NCBI GenBank assembly: GCA_026826555.1
Contig: JAKSZT010054334.1
Location: 31,650,698-31,714,697 of the forward strand
Source of the DNA: Tolypeutes matacus
Lineage: Eukaryota; Chordata; Mammalia; Cingulata; Chlamyphoridae
Length of the DNA stretch: 64,000 bases
Direction of reading: 5' to 3'
Both the position numbers and the translations under genes were made by a program. Below the pieces are notes generated by a model. It was not told the DNA's origin. It did no database searches and worked only from the letters and a program-made list of their open reading frames with translations. This document shows positions 23,701-34,599 of the stretch, in pieces. Numbering within the stretch: position 1 is the stretch's first letter; every line of letters starts with the position of its first letter.

Positions 23701-26700
23701 GGTAGATTTGAAGGTTTGAACAAAGGTCAGTTAGACTTGAGAAATTGTATATTTTCTTTCATTTGAAATTGATTGTGACTCTTAAAATTATAATCGACAT
23801 CATTTTCTTCCTTTTGATGAATTTCCTAGTCGCTTATCTTGCCTTACTGTGTCCCAGTGGCAGTGTGCCCATCCCCATGAAATGAATAATGATTGTCCAA
23901 GCATTCATGGTAATCCTCTTCCCCTTTGCCAGTCTGCTTGTAAGTAACTGCATCCTGCTCAATAGTATGTAAAGGGAAATTTGGTAGAGCACTTTAGGGA
24001 AAGGTTTTCCTCTTACAAAAGTGAGGTCAACATGACAAATGATTGCTTTTGATCCCTGCCCTCCCTCCTGCTTTGGATGCTCTCATTTGAGAATATAAAA
24101 TCTAGAGGCTTGCCAGCCATCTTGCAACCATGAGGTGACAAGCCTGAATACAAACTCCAACGTGCTAAGAAGGGTGAAATAGAAAAACAAAAAGAGATTG
24201 GTTCTTTAATGGCATTATTGAGCCATGGAACCAAACCTGGAAAGCCAATCTCCAGAAGTCTTGCTTTAGTGAAAATTAAATATCTTTTATTGAGCCAGTG
24301 CTTTTCAGCCTTTACAAATCATGACTACACACAAGTTCATTTTTGTATAGTACACTGGAGTTAACAGGTAAGTATCCTCACAGAGACAGTTGCTCAGGGA
24401 CTTCAATATCCTTGGGCAGCCCCTTCTATTCATGATAAGGATGGTCTGGGATTAGCATCTCAGCTACTTGCAACCCATTCATGGTGCACTGTCATACACT
24501 AGTTGAGAAATTCTGATTTTAGACCCAGTTTGCAGGACTTTCTGAAACTTGAAACCAAACACATCCTAGCACATACTTAATGAAGATTTAAACTTATGCA
24601 AATAATGTCTGGTAATAGTAGGCTCATATATCTATGTGATCACCCAAACTTGAGCAGAGTTTGGAAATTTTCTTGGTCCTCTGGAATATACTTGGGAGAA
24701 TTGGGTCAGAAAAGGATACACTATCTTCTCTTTGTACTCCTAACATGGTTTTAATTTAATTGAGTTGGCATATTATGGTAGGCCGTAATATGGTAAACCA
24801 TATTTACTGTAAAAATTCTTTTAACATATAAGTTTAAATGACTATTTGAACAGCTGGTTCCAATTCATAATATCAACATCACACCAAACAGACTCAAGTA
24901 ATAAAATAACTAAAAACAGGTCCAGTAACCAAAACCTCTGAGGATTCAAGGAAGACTCACTGTGCTTTCATAGAAGTCTTTCCAATATCCTAAAGAGTCC
25001 TGACATCACTGCAATGCAGAGTTCTCTAATGATGAACTAAGATGACGGTGTTGTACTTACAAAGTGTAATTTTTTTAAAGGGCTTACAAGGTCTTGTATT
25101 CCGAATAAGGATTGTGATCCCTAAAGAGACAGTATTTCTAAATGTTTCTTATTCATAATTAAATAGGTTTCTGGCAGCAGACAATGAACTTCACAGGATT
25201 TATATTGACTCCTTCTGTTTGGGAATAAATTGTAGACTCTGGATATCTCTGAACCACATTCTAATCCTCATGTTTTTATTTATTATTATAAGGTTGCTAA
25301 AACATAAATTTCTTGGGAACCAAGTACTTTCTTTAGGACAAAAAAAAAAAGACGCAGATATCTGTTTACTTTCACATCATAATTCCAATGTATTTAAAGA
25401 ATATTTTAAATATATATGTGTATACATACATATTCACATTAAATATACAAATATTTACTATACATTTAAATAATAATTCTATGTGTATTTTAGTATATGT
25501 TTTACTTTATATTAAATCTAATATTTTATTTATATGTAATCACTTCTTTATTTACTTGAGTGAAATCATTTAACTTGGAGCCACGGCATGTGAAAGAGCG
25601 TGTGTCATTAGTTAAGTCTTGCGGTTTGGAAGTGACTACTAAGTTTGCCATGAACTTTTTTCACAAATGTGGGATCATCAGTACATAATGATGTTTGCAA
25701 AGTATGAAGCTTCTTGAAACTTTAAATTGCAATTTTTCTTAATGTTAGTAGTTTCCAACAGAGTGTGTCCCACTTTAATGTATGTAGGGGTGTCAAAGGC
25801 CTATGAAAATGTGTGAGATTTTGGCCCGCAGCCATTAGCTAGAAGCAAAACAGTGATATACTCTGAAACTACCGAAGCTGTTAGGACTGCCAAGTGTGCA
25901 GAAGTTTGCTCTTTTGTGGCTTTCTGACCAGCTCTGGTTTTTGTGCACAAGTATTGGCTAATTTCCAGAGGAGGTCAGACTATTGACTGACTTTCTGGTG
26001 CAATAAAAGTGCTATTTTTAGCTTTCTATCCTGAATGAGTCTAACATACAATGGAAACTACGATCAGGTTCTCCTAGACTCCCTGCAGTAGGCAACAGCT
26101 CAGGACAGCAACCTCACCTAAAGGAATGATATCAGCTGTGGAATATGGGGCCCTTGGATGGTGAGCACAAAAATATTACTCACTGGTCCTATTAACATTC
26201 AGAAAAACAATTCAATACTTTTCAGGCTTCCCTAGGAAATAGGGCTTATTTCAAACTCCATTGGGAAAATGGGAGATGAAAATAAAGGATAAAAAAATAA
26301 TGTGGCAATTGCTATAGTTCAAGGCATCAAAGTTCTCATCCCAGTGACAGTTGCTCAACTATCTGCTAAATTAGAAATCTCTCGAGTGACTTAACTCAGG
26401 GAGAAAATGTTATTATTCCTTTACAGAAACACCTGTTTTCACCTGATTATTTTTTCCCCCAAATGCCTCATTCCTACATCTTGAAAAGTGTCATCCAGCC
26501 TTTCATACAGACCCTAGAAGTTTTCAAATGAGTTTGGGAAACAGCTTACTTAATACTAACTTCCAAAGGCAAGGATTAAAGGAGCCTGAAAAGAAACTGT
26601 CAGTGAAATAAGAAAGAACACACAGTTCAAACAAAGAATAGAATGCTTTAAGCAAGTAGGCAGATGAATTATTAACAAGTTAATGTAAAAAGAGGAGTGA

Positions 26701-27200
26701 AAATTATCCATTGGATGAGGTAATTAGGAGGCAATAGGTTATTGTTTTTAAGAGCAGGAAGTTGGACAACACAATATGAAAGTGAAAAAGGAAAGAGAAA
26801 CAGTAAGCAGGCTCCATTTTTTTGACAGATTGGAAGAGAAGAAAATGAGGGAGACAGAGTATTGTACTGAGGAAGACTGTGTATGCAGCTAGGGAATTTC
26901 TTTGCAGGACAGGAGAGCCTTGAGTACAAGCAAAAAGAAAGGTTCAAGTAGAGTTGGAGAGGGAGAAAATTCAGGAGCAAGGTAGGATACTTGATGGAGC
27001 AAGATTCATAAAGAAATGGGAAGGGATGCTGTCAAGGACAAAGATGAAGGGATTGGCATTGGCAAGGAGCAGGGCTAACCATTCCCCAGTGTGGAGAAAA
27101 CGGGTTAGAATGAGAGAGGAAGAGTACGGTGTTGGTGGGTACTAAAAGGTGGGGCTAGAGAGTAGAGATCTCACCTGATGGCTTTAAATTTTCTTCATAT
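23701..27200. other. Gene-free sequence
   Basis: Long unique-looking stretch. Very AT-rich low complexity at about 25395-25520 ('atatatatgtgtatacatac' type). Purine-rich at about 26590-27150. No exon-like or family-recognisable frame is found on either strand. Confidence 0.5.
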
Positions 27201-27215
27201 TAAAGGTATCTTGGG
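27201..27215 (+). repeat. Target-site duplication of the TMA16 retrocopy, left copy
   Basis: The 15-mer taaaggtatcttggg is repeated exactly at 29256-29270, on the other side of the retrocopy. The left junction is AT/TAAAG, a close variant of the L1 endonuclease site TT/AAAA. Confidence 0.9.
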
Positions 27216-27526
27216 GCCACAGTCTCAAACAGCGGCTTCGCGCTCAGTGTTGGGGCACGTTCACTCAGTGGCCCCAAGCTTCCTGCCACCGCGATGGCTA
27301 CTCTCCGTGTTAGGGCTTGATACGGATGAAAAAGAGTAGGTTTCGGTTTCCCCGGACGTTTTAGAGTCGCGCACCAGCGTGGCCTTTTCCGGTAGGGCCT
27401 CAAGCCGCCCTTTCTGGCTCCACATGTGTTTGGACTGGAACTTCTCTGAGAGTATTACCCGCTGTAGTTCGTGCAGTTGCGCCCGTCTGGAGCGCGGAGG
27501 CCCACTGGGGTCGCGAGGACGTCATC
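27216..27526 (+). promoter_or_regulatory. CpG-rich leader of the TMA16 retrocopy
   Basis: The roughly 310 bp before the retrocopy ATG are much richer in CpG than anything else in the window (for example 'agcggcttcgcgctcagtg', 'tttagagtcgcgcaccagcg', 'ggtcgcgaggacgtcatcat'). It contains an upstream ATG at about 27294 and a CRE-like 'gacgtcat' at 27519. Since retrocopies carry transcribed sequence only, this should be the parent's 5' UTR, possibly from an upstream start site. Whether it acts as a promoter here is not shown. Confidence 0.55.
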
Positions 27527-28154
27527 ATGCCTAAGGCATCAAAGGGGAAAAGTACAGAAAGGGAAAAAAAAGTTATCCATCCATATAGTAGAAAAGCAGC
27601 TCAAATTACGAGAGAGACCCACAAACAAGAAAAAAAAGGGAAAATTGAAGAATGAAAAGGCCTTGCGTCTCAACATTATTGGTGAAAAACTACAGTGGTT
27701 TCACAATCATCTTGATCCCAAAAAAGTAGTATATTCAAAGAAAGACGCTTGTGAATTAATTGAAAGGTATTTAAATCGATTCAGCAGTGAACTGGAGCAG
27801 ATTGAGTTACATAACAGCATCAAAGACAGTCAGGGAAGGAGGCACCATTCCCGGGAGACAGTCATCAAGCAGACGATGGCACGCGAGCGGCAGCAGTTTG
27901 AAGGATATGGCCTTGAGATTCCAGACATTGTTAACGCGGGTAATCTGAAAACTTTTAGGGATTGGGATATTGATCTGAAGAAATTGCCAAACATTAAAAT
28001 GAGAAAAATCTGTGCTCACGATGCAGTTCCCAAGAAGTGCAAGAGGAAAAATATTATAACTGTAGACAAAGATTTAGGTGAATTGCAACTAAAAGATGAA
28101 ACAGATGACTCAGATGAGGAAATGACTGCAGTGGCCCAATTGTCTTTACTTTGA
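27527..28154 (+). pseudogene. TMA16 retrocopy coding region, one frameshift
   Basis: The ATG at 27527 opens with MPKASKGKS, matching the start of TMA16. The next ~35 codons stay in that frame ([13 protein letters not shown]) and then hit a stop, because one extra base lies in the A/G-rich run at about 27630-27645. From there the frame shifts by one and the rest of the protein is open: [70 protein letters not shown] and the acidic end [11 protein letters not shown]. The family's usual end after MTAVA appears lost: a CAA codon at about 28137 stands where TAA is expected, so five codons (QLSLL) are added before TGA. The normal protein is about 203 residues. The copy is non-functional as TMA16 from its own ATG, although a long frame from 27471 covers most of the domain. 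Confidence 0.93.
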
Positions 28155-28188
28155 GTTTAAATAATTTAAGAGCTTCAAGTTATACTCA

Positions 28189-28220
28189 ATGAATATATAT
28201 AAATATATATATATATATCG
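28189..28220. repeat. (TA)n low-complexity tract
   Basis: An AT dinucleotide tract lies in the retrocopy 3' UTR just after the stop. Confidence 0.9.
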
Positions 28221-28784
28221 TCTAGATACAGGAATTTGCTGTTAGATCATTTCTTACATAAAGAGAGTTCCGTTTTAGTTTCAAAACATGTTAGGATTTT
28301 TATTTAAAAATCAAGGTTGCTTTATCATTTACATTATGATGCTAAAGTGGTTATGAAATGATCTGCAAAACCTCTTTAATCTGAATTTCCAGGAGTGTAT
28401 GGCAGTGTGATATGAATGAGAACAGAAAATGTTTAAATATTTAACCTCACGTTTACTGACAACTGTCTGTCTAATCTCACATTTTGGGGGCATGGATAGC
28501 ATTCTTCTCTAAAAGGGTCCTGTGGATACTTCTTGAGCTGTGATGATGGCAGTGTTATTGTTCAGTAATAGTGTCACACTAAACCTCCTCTTATATATTA
28601 AACCTAACCTTTTGTTATAAAATAGGGAAAATGTGATGCAGAATTCATAGTCTGTTTGATTTTTACATTAATCCTATTTGTTATCTTCTGAGCCAGAGTT
28701 AAATGGATAAATAAGAAATGTCACTTGTTATGTTGATCTCCCACATTTAATCTCTAATCTTTTGTCAAAGGAGATAAATGATTT

Positions 28785-28840
28785 CAAGATAGATCCTTTT
28801 TTTTTTTTTTTTAATTTGTTTCTACAAGATAGATCCTTTT
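28785..28840 (-). mobile_element. Extremely short retro-insertion with 16-bp duplication
   Basis: The 16-mer caagatagatcctttt occurs at 28785-28800 and again, identically, at 28825-28840. Between the copies are 24 bp: twelve T then aatttgtttcta. On the minus strand this is a 12-base stub with a 12-base A tail, and the duplication begins AAAAGG as expected of L1 endonuclease cutting. It interrupts the 3' UTR of the TMA16 retrocopy, so it is the younger event. Confidence 0.75.
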
Positions 28841-29255
28841 GATTGCATATTATTTTCTACTTCCTCTCATTGTGAAAAATAGATTTTGTTTGTAGAAACA
28901 TAGCTAAATTGGTCATCATAAATGATCATTTTTTTAATGGTGCAGTTTTGTGTTTTCCTCTGAGAGATAGGTTAAATTGGCATATAACTAAATATTTCAA
29001 GTGTCAGAAAAAACATGGATGTGTAGAATGCTCTTCATGGAACTCATTATATATAACATAACTTTTAGTCTATTTTTTAAAGGAAAAATGGGGATATATT
29101 TGAATATTTTCAAGAAAGGGGATCATTAATGTTGTATGAGGCTAACTATATGTCAACTAAGTCTTATTAACAATCTTAAGTCTTATAACTTTTATTTATG
29201 AAAATTAAAAATAAAATTTATTTCTACATTTTCAAAAATAAAAATAAAAAAAAAA

Positions 29256-29270
29256 TAAAGGTATCTTGGG
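29256..29270 (+). repeat. Target-site duplication of the TMA16 retrocopy, right copy
   Basis: Exact copy of 27201-27215, placed directly after the A-rich tail. It fixes the right boundary of the retrocopy. Confidence 0.9.
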
Positions 29271-31620
29271 TAAAATGGAGAAAGAGGTTGTAAATCTTTG
29301 GGAGAATCTCTTTCCCCTCCAAAAGCTGAAATGACCTCAGTTTCTTGTACTTCCAATGATTTAAGTACAGAATGTGAGAAAAATGACATTCACAGAGAGT
29401 TGTGTGCAGTATTTAGATGTCTAGACCAATCAGCTTCAGGAAACATTTGGTGTTAGAAACCTGGATGCAGACCTCTAATGTGGGCATTGCAGAGATAACA
29501 TTTTGAGAACTAGCTTGAACAGCTCATCATTTCAATGTAGCAATTCTATCCATTCAATACTCATAAAATGCTTACCATGATACCCAGCTACAATGGTGTA
29601 GTAGACTATCAGGACATGCATTTAGTACTTTTTTAAAAGAGCCCTTCAGCATTCTGAGAAATTTATTTTATAGATAAGAAACGTTCAGAAATTTTTTTCT
29701 GCTTTGTACTTTTCTTGCCCCTGCTTCTTTCTTGCCTTTGACCTATGTTCCTCCATCAGGAATGTTATAAATATATAATTTTCCTGTAAGTGTGTAAGTG
29801 GGTTCTGAATTATAGGCTTATCAATCCTCTTTTATATGTCTCAGGGAAAAAGTAGAATTCAGTCTGAAAACATTGCCCTTGGATGCTTTAGTACCATTAT
29901 GACCTTGGAGAAAATACAGTAGCTTTTCCCTAGAAATGGTATCTGACTGTCACTGATATCTTACAGATATTTTATATGAGAAGCAATAGAGGATCACTTG
30001 AAACTTCATAAAGTACGTCTTAATAGTCACCTAAATGCAAGACTGGGTTAGTAACATACTTAGGTTGAGCAATAATAGATTCCAAGACTGAAAATGGAGA
30101 AAATATCAGGCTAGAAATATTGGTTGGGTCCTAACAGTCAAGAAGAATAAGATAACCATGTTGATTTTTGTGAGTGAGACCATTTATAATAAAAACAGAT
30201 GTAAAGTTATAAACGTGCTCTTTATGATTAGCAAAGGTAAAAGAAAATAAATAGAATCTTCCCATTTAATGCAAAATATTTTTTAATTTGGACGCCATAA
30301 AACTGCTATGACAGTGAAGGGTAAGCAGCACCCACAGTGAGCACGTAGCAGAGAGAGGATAAGAGAGGGCAACCCAGAGAAGGTAGATTCTCGCAATGAT
30401 TGTGGAAGAACTGCATCGATTTTTTTTAGGTAGGAGAGAGTGCTTTGCATACTGTTGGCCCATCTCTGCTGCAGAATCTGTTACTAGTCCATAGTAAAAA
30501 AGCAATATATTTTTCATATTATGGATAATGTTTTAAATGTTTGAATATTGAAACAGAATCAAGCTTAGTCATTATTTCCAAAGGACTTTTATTTTTCTGT
30601 GTGTCCATTTACTTAGCAAATGATAATTCTTTTGTTAAAGTATAGCTATTTTCTCTCTTCAGAAATTTTGCCCTATTGTTGGTTATAAATCAGAAGCTTT
30701 ATCCAGAAATGTTTGAGTGGACTATCAGCCAACGGAAAACTAAGAGTAGGATATTTTTCATTTCTGTGTTGAAAATGGTCTTCTGCTCTTGATATGTGTG
30801 GAAATTTAATGTTATGTTTTCCATATATAGCCCTATTTTTGTACTTTCTTTGGTATTGTATTGTTAAAGAGTTAAATGTTTTTTAAATGCAATCACTTTC
30901 TAAGTTCCTTAGTTTGAAATTTTCTACATGAATTTCCATAATTTGATTGTCAAATTTGAAAATTAAATTAGTGTCATTTTTTTTCATTATAGAAAACAGA
31001 ACATGTTTAGGTATTCCAGGTATGCTTTTCTAATCATTGGAACTACTGCTTTATTTACTAATAAAGAAAAAAGCTATTGGAGATAAAGCACATGGAACAA
31101 TACAGAATCCATTTTCTAGAGCAATGTTCTCTTGCAGCAGTGATGCAACTGCCTTTAAAAATTAAATTGGACTGGAACCAGCAACTTTTTTCATGGTTCA
31201 TTAATAGGTCCTAAAAGAAATTCTGTTCCACTGAGAAGCAGTGTTTACCACTTGAAAGAGCTCCATTTTCCAGTGTCTAGGATTGCAGATCTATAACTCT
31301 GGTACACTGCGTTGGATGCAGGCAAGGGACTCACTAGACACTGTACCAATTAAGCTAGCTGTGCTAGGACATGTGGAGGTAAAGCTGTTTATGATCTTTC
31401 CCTCAAATACCCAAATACCTTGGCCATTAAGTGGTAGAAGGCTGAAATGTTTGTTCTAGTCTTCTAATACATACCCCAGGAAAGAGAGTGCTCTAGAGCT
31501 GATAGGTCCATTGATGTGTTCCAGATTTTGTGTTTTGGGGTTTGGTGGGTTTTTTTTCTGATGAATTGTTGCTTTCACAAAAATGCTCCACTGCCCTGGC
31601 TGCTAGAGTTCACCCTTACC
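29271..31620. other. Gene-free sequence
   Basis: No gene is found. A possible short antisense L2 scrap lies at about 29545-29600 ('attcaatactcataaaatgc'). The rest is unassigned. Confidence 0.5.
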
Positions 31621-31621
31621 T

Positions 31622-31968
31622 TTCAGCCAATGGTGGTGATGGTAGCGCAATACTGTGAACTTAATTAGTAGCATGAATTATATATTTGTTGTCAAAAAGA
31701 GGAGTATTTGGGGGTGTATATATGTTACTAGAATAAATTAAAGAAAAAAGCCCATGAAATTGCACAACATAAACAGTGAAACCAAAGTTAAACCATGGAC
31801 TATGGTTAATAGTACAATTATGAAAATGTGCTTTCATCAACTGCAACAATTGTACCACAACAATGCAAGGTGTTAATATTAGGGTGGTATATGGGAACAC
31901 ACCCTGTATTTTATGCATGATTTTCTGTAAACTTAAACTTCTATAATTTAAAAAATACCAGAAATGGA
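31622..31968 (+). mobile_element. L1 3' UTR fragment
   Basis: 'tggtgatggtagcgcaatac' followed by 'tgtgaactta', 'ccatggactatggttaatag', 'atgcaaggtgttaatat', 'ggtggtatatgggaacacac' and 'cttctataatttaaaaaa' is the same 3' UTR as in the L1s ending at 17.8, 40.6 and 45.3 kb. The copy is about 350 bp and severely 5'-truncated. Confidence 0.85.
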
Positions 31969-32039
31969 AACAAAATATATATATCAGCAATAATTGTTTT
32001 CTTAAAATGAAAAAAATATTTTGTGAAGTAAAGCACACA

Positions 32040-33385
32040 AAAAGCTTAAAATCAAAATGTTCACCTCATTGAATTATTATAAAGCAAACACCCAAGCTAA
32101 CAAAGAGACTGCCAGCAGACCATTTACTCCACATGCTCCTTCCCTAATGAAATCTCCTTTCCCCCCTTAGAGGCAAGCACCATCCTGACTTAAATAGTAA
32201 ACTTTCACTCACTTTTCTTCATTCACTTTACCTCCTAAATAGGAATTGTAAGGACTACAGTTTAATTTAATCTGCTTTTAAGAATAGAATCTCAAAGTAT
32301 GTATTGTTTAGTTTCTGTCTTCCTTTGCTAATCATTTATAACGCGATGCACCCATGGTGCGTATAACTATAGCTGATTCATTTTCATGCCAATATAGAAT
32401 TCCATTGCACCAGAATTTATAAAATTCACAACTGATGGACATTTAAGCTGATTCTAGTTTTTTTCTGTTATGAATAATGCCACTATTATTCTTGTACTTG
32501 CCATGAACTATTCTTACAAATGTCTCCTCTTGTCCATGTGAATGTGTTTTTGTTAGTGTACCTAGGAATGGAATTGTTGGGTCACAGAGAATGCATATCT
32601 TTAGCTTTAGAACTTTTCCCCAATGATTGTGCCAATTGACTCTCCCAGCAGCAGCATATTAGAGTTCCTTTTTCCTGAACACTCTTTATTAACTCTGACA
32701 ATTGTTGTTTATTTAAATTTTAGTGATACTGGTGGGATTCTCATTGTGAAATTAATTCGCAATAATTTTATTTATTATTGGCTATTTGGATACTTTTATT
32801 AAAGTGCCTGTTCATAGTGGCCACTGGGGGCTCTGAGGGCAAGGAGAGGGAAAAACAGGTATAATATGGGGGCATTTTCTGGACTTAGGAATCGTCCTGA
32901 ATGACTTAGCAACAACAGATATAGGCCATTGTATATCTTCCCATAACCTACAGAATTGTCTAGGAGAGAGTGCAAACTACAATGTAAACTATAATTCATG
33001 CTCAGTGACAATGCTCCAAAATGCATTTATCAATTGCAATGAATTACCACACAAATGAAAGATGTTGTTTATGTGGGAAAATGTGGGAGGTATGGGGAGT
33101 GGGGCATATGGGAATCCCTATATTTTTTATTTAACATTTATGTAATCTAAGTATCTTTTTAAAAAATTAAAAAATATATTTTAAAAACATAAAGTGCTTG
33201 TTCAACTCTTTTGTCAGTTTCCCTAGTGAGTGTCCTTATATTATTGATTTTTGGAAATACTCTTAATATTCTGGATATAGGCCCCATATGAGTTATATAT
33301 GCTGTAAATATGTTTTCTCAGTCTGTGGTTTATCTTTTCACTGTCTTAATGGTATCTTTTGAAAGTGCAGTTCTTATTGATTACT
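32040..33385 (-). mobile_element. Old L1 ORF2 3' part, minus strand, split by a younger L1
   Basis: Left part 32040-32814: antisense ORF2 blocks such as 'gtacctaggaatggaattgt', 'tgggtcacagagaatg' and 'ttctcattgtgaa'. Right part 33191-33385: 'ttgttcaactcttttgtcag', 'ttttctcagtctgtggttta', 'tcttttcactgtctta'. The two parts are consecutive in L1 and are separated by the insertion at 32815-33190. Confidence 0.85.
32815..33190 (+). mobile_element. L1 3' UTR insertion (second 3' UTR type) with target duplication
   Basis: A 376-bp sense L1 3' end: 'gtaaactataattcatgctc', 'accacacaaatgaaagatgt', 'ggcatatgggaatccctata', then an A/T-rich tail. It is the same type as the insert at 58.1-58.6 kb. It is flanked by aaagtgcctgttca (32801-32814) and aaagtgcttgttca (33191-33204), a 14-bp duplication with one C/T difference. 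The left site TT/AAAG fits L1 endonuclease. Confidence 0.88.
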
Positions 33386-34090
33386 CAAAGTTATCAGTGT
33401 TGTACTCAGTGGTATACTGACACATATTTAACACCTGGAAAGAAACATTTTAACACCTTCACCTCCTCCATAAAACTAATTATTTTCAGTAAAAATAAAA
33501 TTGATGGTTGCCAGAATATAAATGAAGTAATGCAAACAGTGAAAATTTTCATTTTTTTAAACTTTTGATATAAAAATTATGTCAGTAAAAAATAAAATAA
33601 AGAAATATTACCATCTACAAAGAAAATAAGTTACTGTATGAGTACTTTTTAAACTTTTTATTGTAGTAACATATATACAACTCAAATTTTCCCATTGTAA
33701 TGAATATTTTTAATTATAACATTTTATTTTAGGGTTATTTTTGTTATTTTTGCATTCCATTGAGCCAGTATTATTTTATGATATAAGTACATATTTCAAA
33801 TTTCTTGGTGAAATTAGGAATAATTATATACCACTAATTGTTTTCTCAATAAAAATACAAATAATTTTAATACAGAAAAGCACAAGTATTCAATAGTTTT
33901 TATATGAACTTTATTTTATTTTTGTTAAAGACTAATATAATAATAATATTCTAAGTAATTAATTCTCTATTACTAAGTGGATTTGCTTGAAATCAAACAA
34001 AGTGAAAGATATACACACCACATACATATATATACATAAAGAGAGAGGTTAAAAAAAATCTCTCAAACAATAGTACCATGTGTTATAACA
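33386..34090. other. Gene-free AT-rich sequence
   Basis: Unassigned. At 33645-33720 'actttttattgtagtaacat' with 'caaattttcccattgtaatg' resembles an antisense L1M 3' UTR. Confidence 0.4.
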
Positions 34091-34094
34091 ATTA

Positions 34095-34297
34095 TAGGTA
34101 CCACTTATCTCATTTGATCATTGCCAAATTCCTATGAACTATTACTATCTGACTTGGAGATGAGGGACCACAGCTAAGGGTATGTAAATGAACTGCTCAA
34201 AACCACACAGTCGTAAGCGATAGATCCATAATTAAAGTGTAGGTATCTTTTCATCCAAGGCCCATGTCTTTGCACTATTATATGCTAACTGTGACGT
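34095..34297 (-). repeat. MIR SINE, minus strand
   Basis: 'cttatctcatttgatcattg', 'gacttggagatgagggacca', 'aaatgaactgctcaaaacca', 'cacagtcgtaagcgatagat' and 'tgtctttgcactattat' follow antisense MIR order. Confidence 0.75.
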
Positions 34298-34586
34298 ACT
34301 ACCTGTTCTATGTCAAATAAAAATGCTATCACCAAAAGCAGCATGAATGAAAAAATACTTTAAGGACCCTTTGAAGTCCAACTTCAAGAAGCTAATAAAT
34401 AGCTATATAATTCTGGGGAAAAGCAAGGATATAATATGACAGACTCTCTTGGCATGCAGTACTGAGGCTGTCCAGACCCAAAATCAATTAGAAAAGGCCA
34501 GAGGTCAAAGAGCATTATCATGATATTTGTTTTGTGAATAACTTAGATAAAGGGTCTGTATGTCATCATGTTTGATCGTATTTTAA

Positions 34587-34599
34587 AAAGGCTATATGA
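34587..34599 (+). repeat. L1 target-site duplication, left copy
   Basis: aaaggctatatga here matches aaaggctacatga at 40564-40576, 12 of 13 bases. It is preceded by 'tttt', giving a TT/AAAA cutting site. Confidence 0.75.

Larger units (their letters stand above)
27216..29255 (+). pseudogene. Processed retrocopy of TMA16, full transcript
   Basis: This is the whole inserted cDNA: a CpG-rich 5' leader (27216-27526), the coding region (27527 to about 28154), a 3' UTR of about 1.05 kb, an AATAAA signal at about 29210, and an A-rich tail (about 29235-29255). No introns interrupt it, and it is bounded by a perfect 15-bp duplication. These are the four marks of L1-mediated retroposition of a spliced, polyadenylated mRNA. 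TMA16 is the translation-machinery-associated protein 16, a ribosome-biogenesis factor bound to pre-60S particles. The source gene is not in this window. A later 24-bp insertion sits in its 3' UTR at 28801-28824. Confidence 0.92.

Noticed and set aside
31661..32038. 125-codon minus-strand open frame
   Set aside because: It is mostly antisense to an L1 3' UTR fragment and has no recognisable domain.
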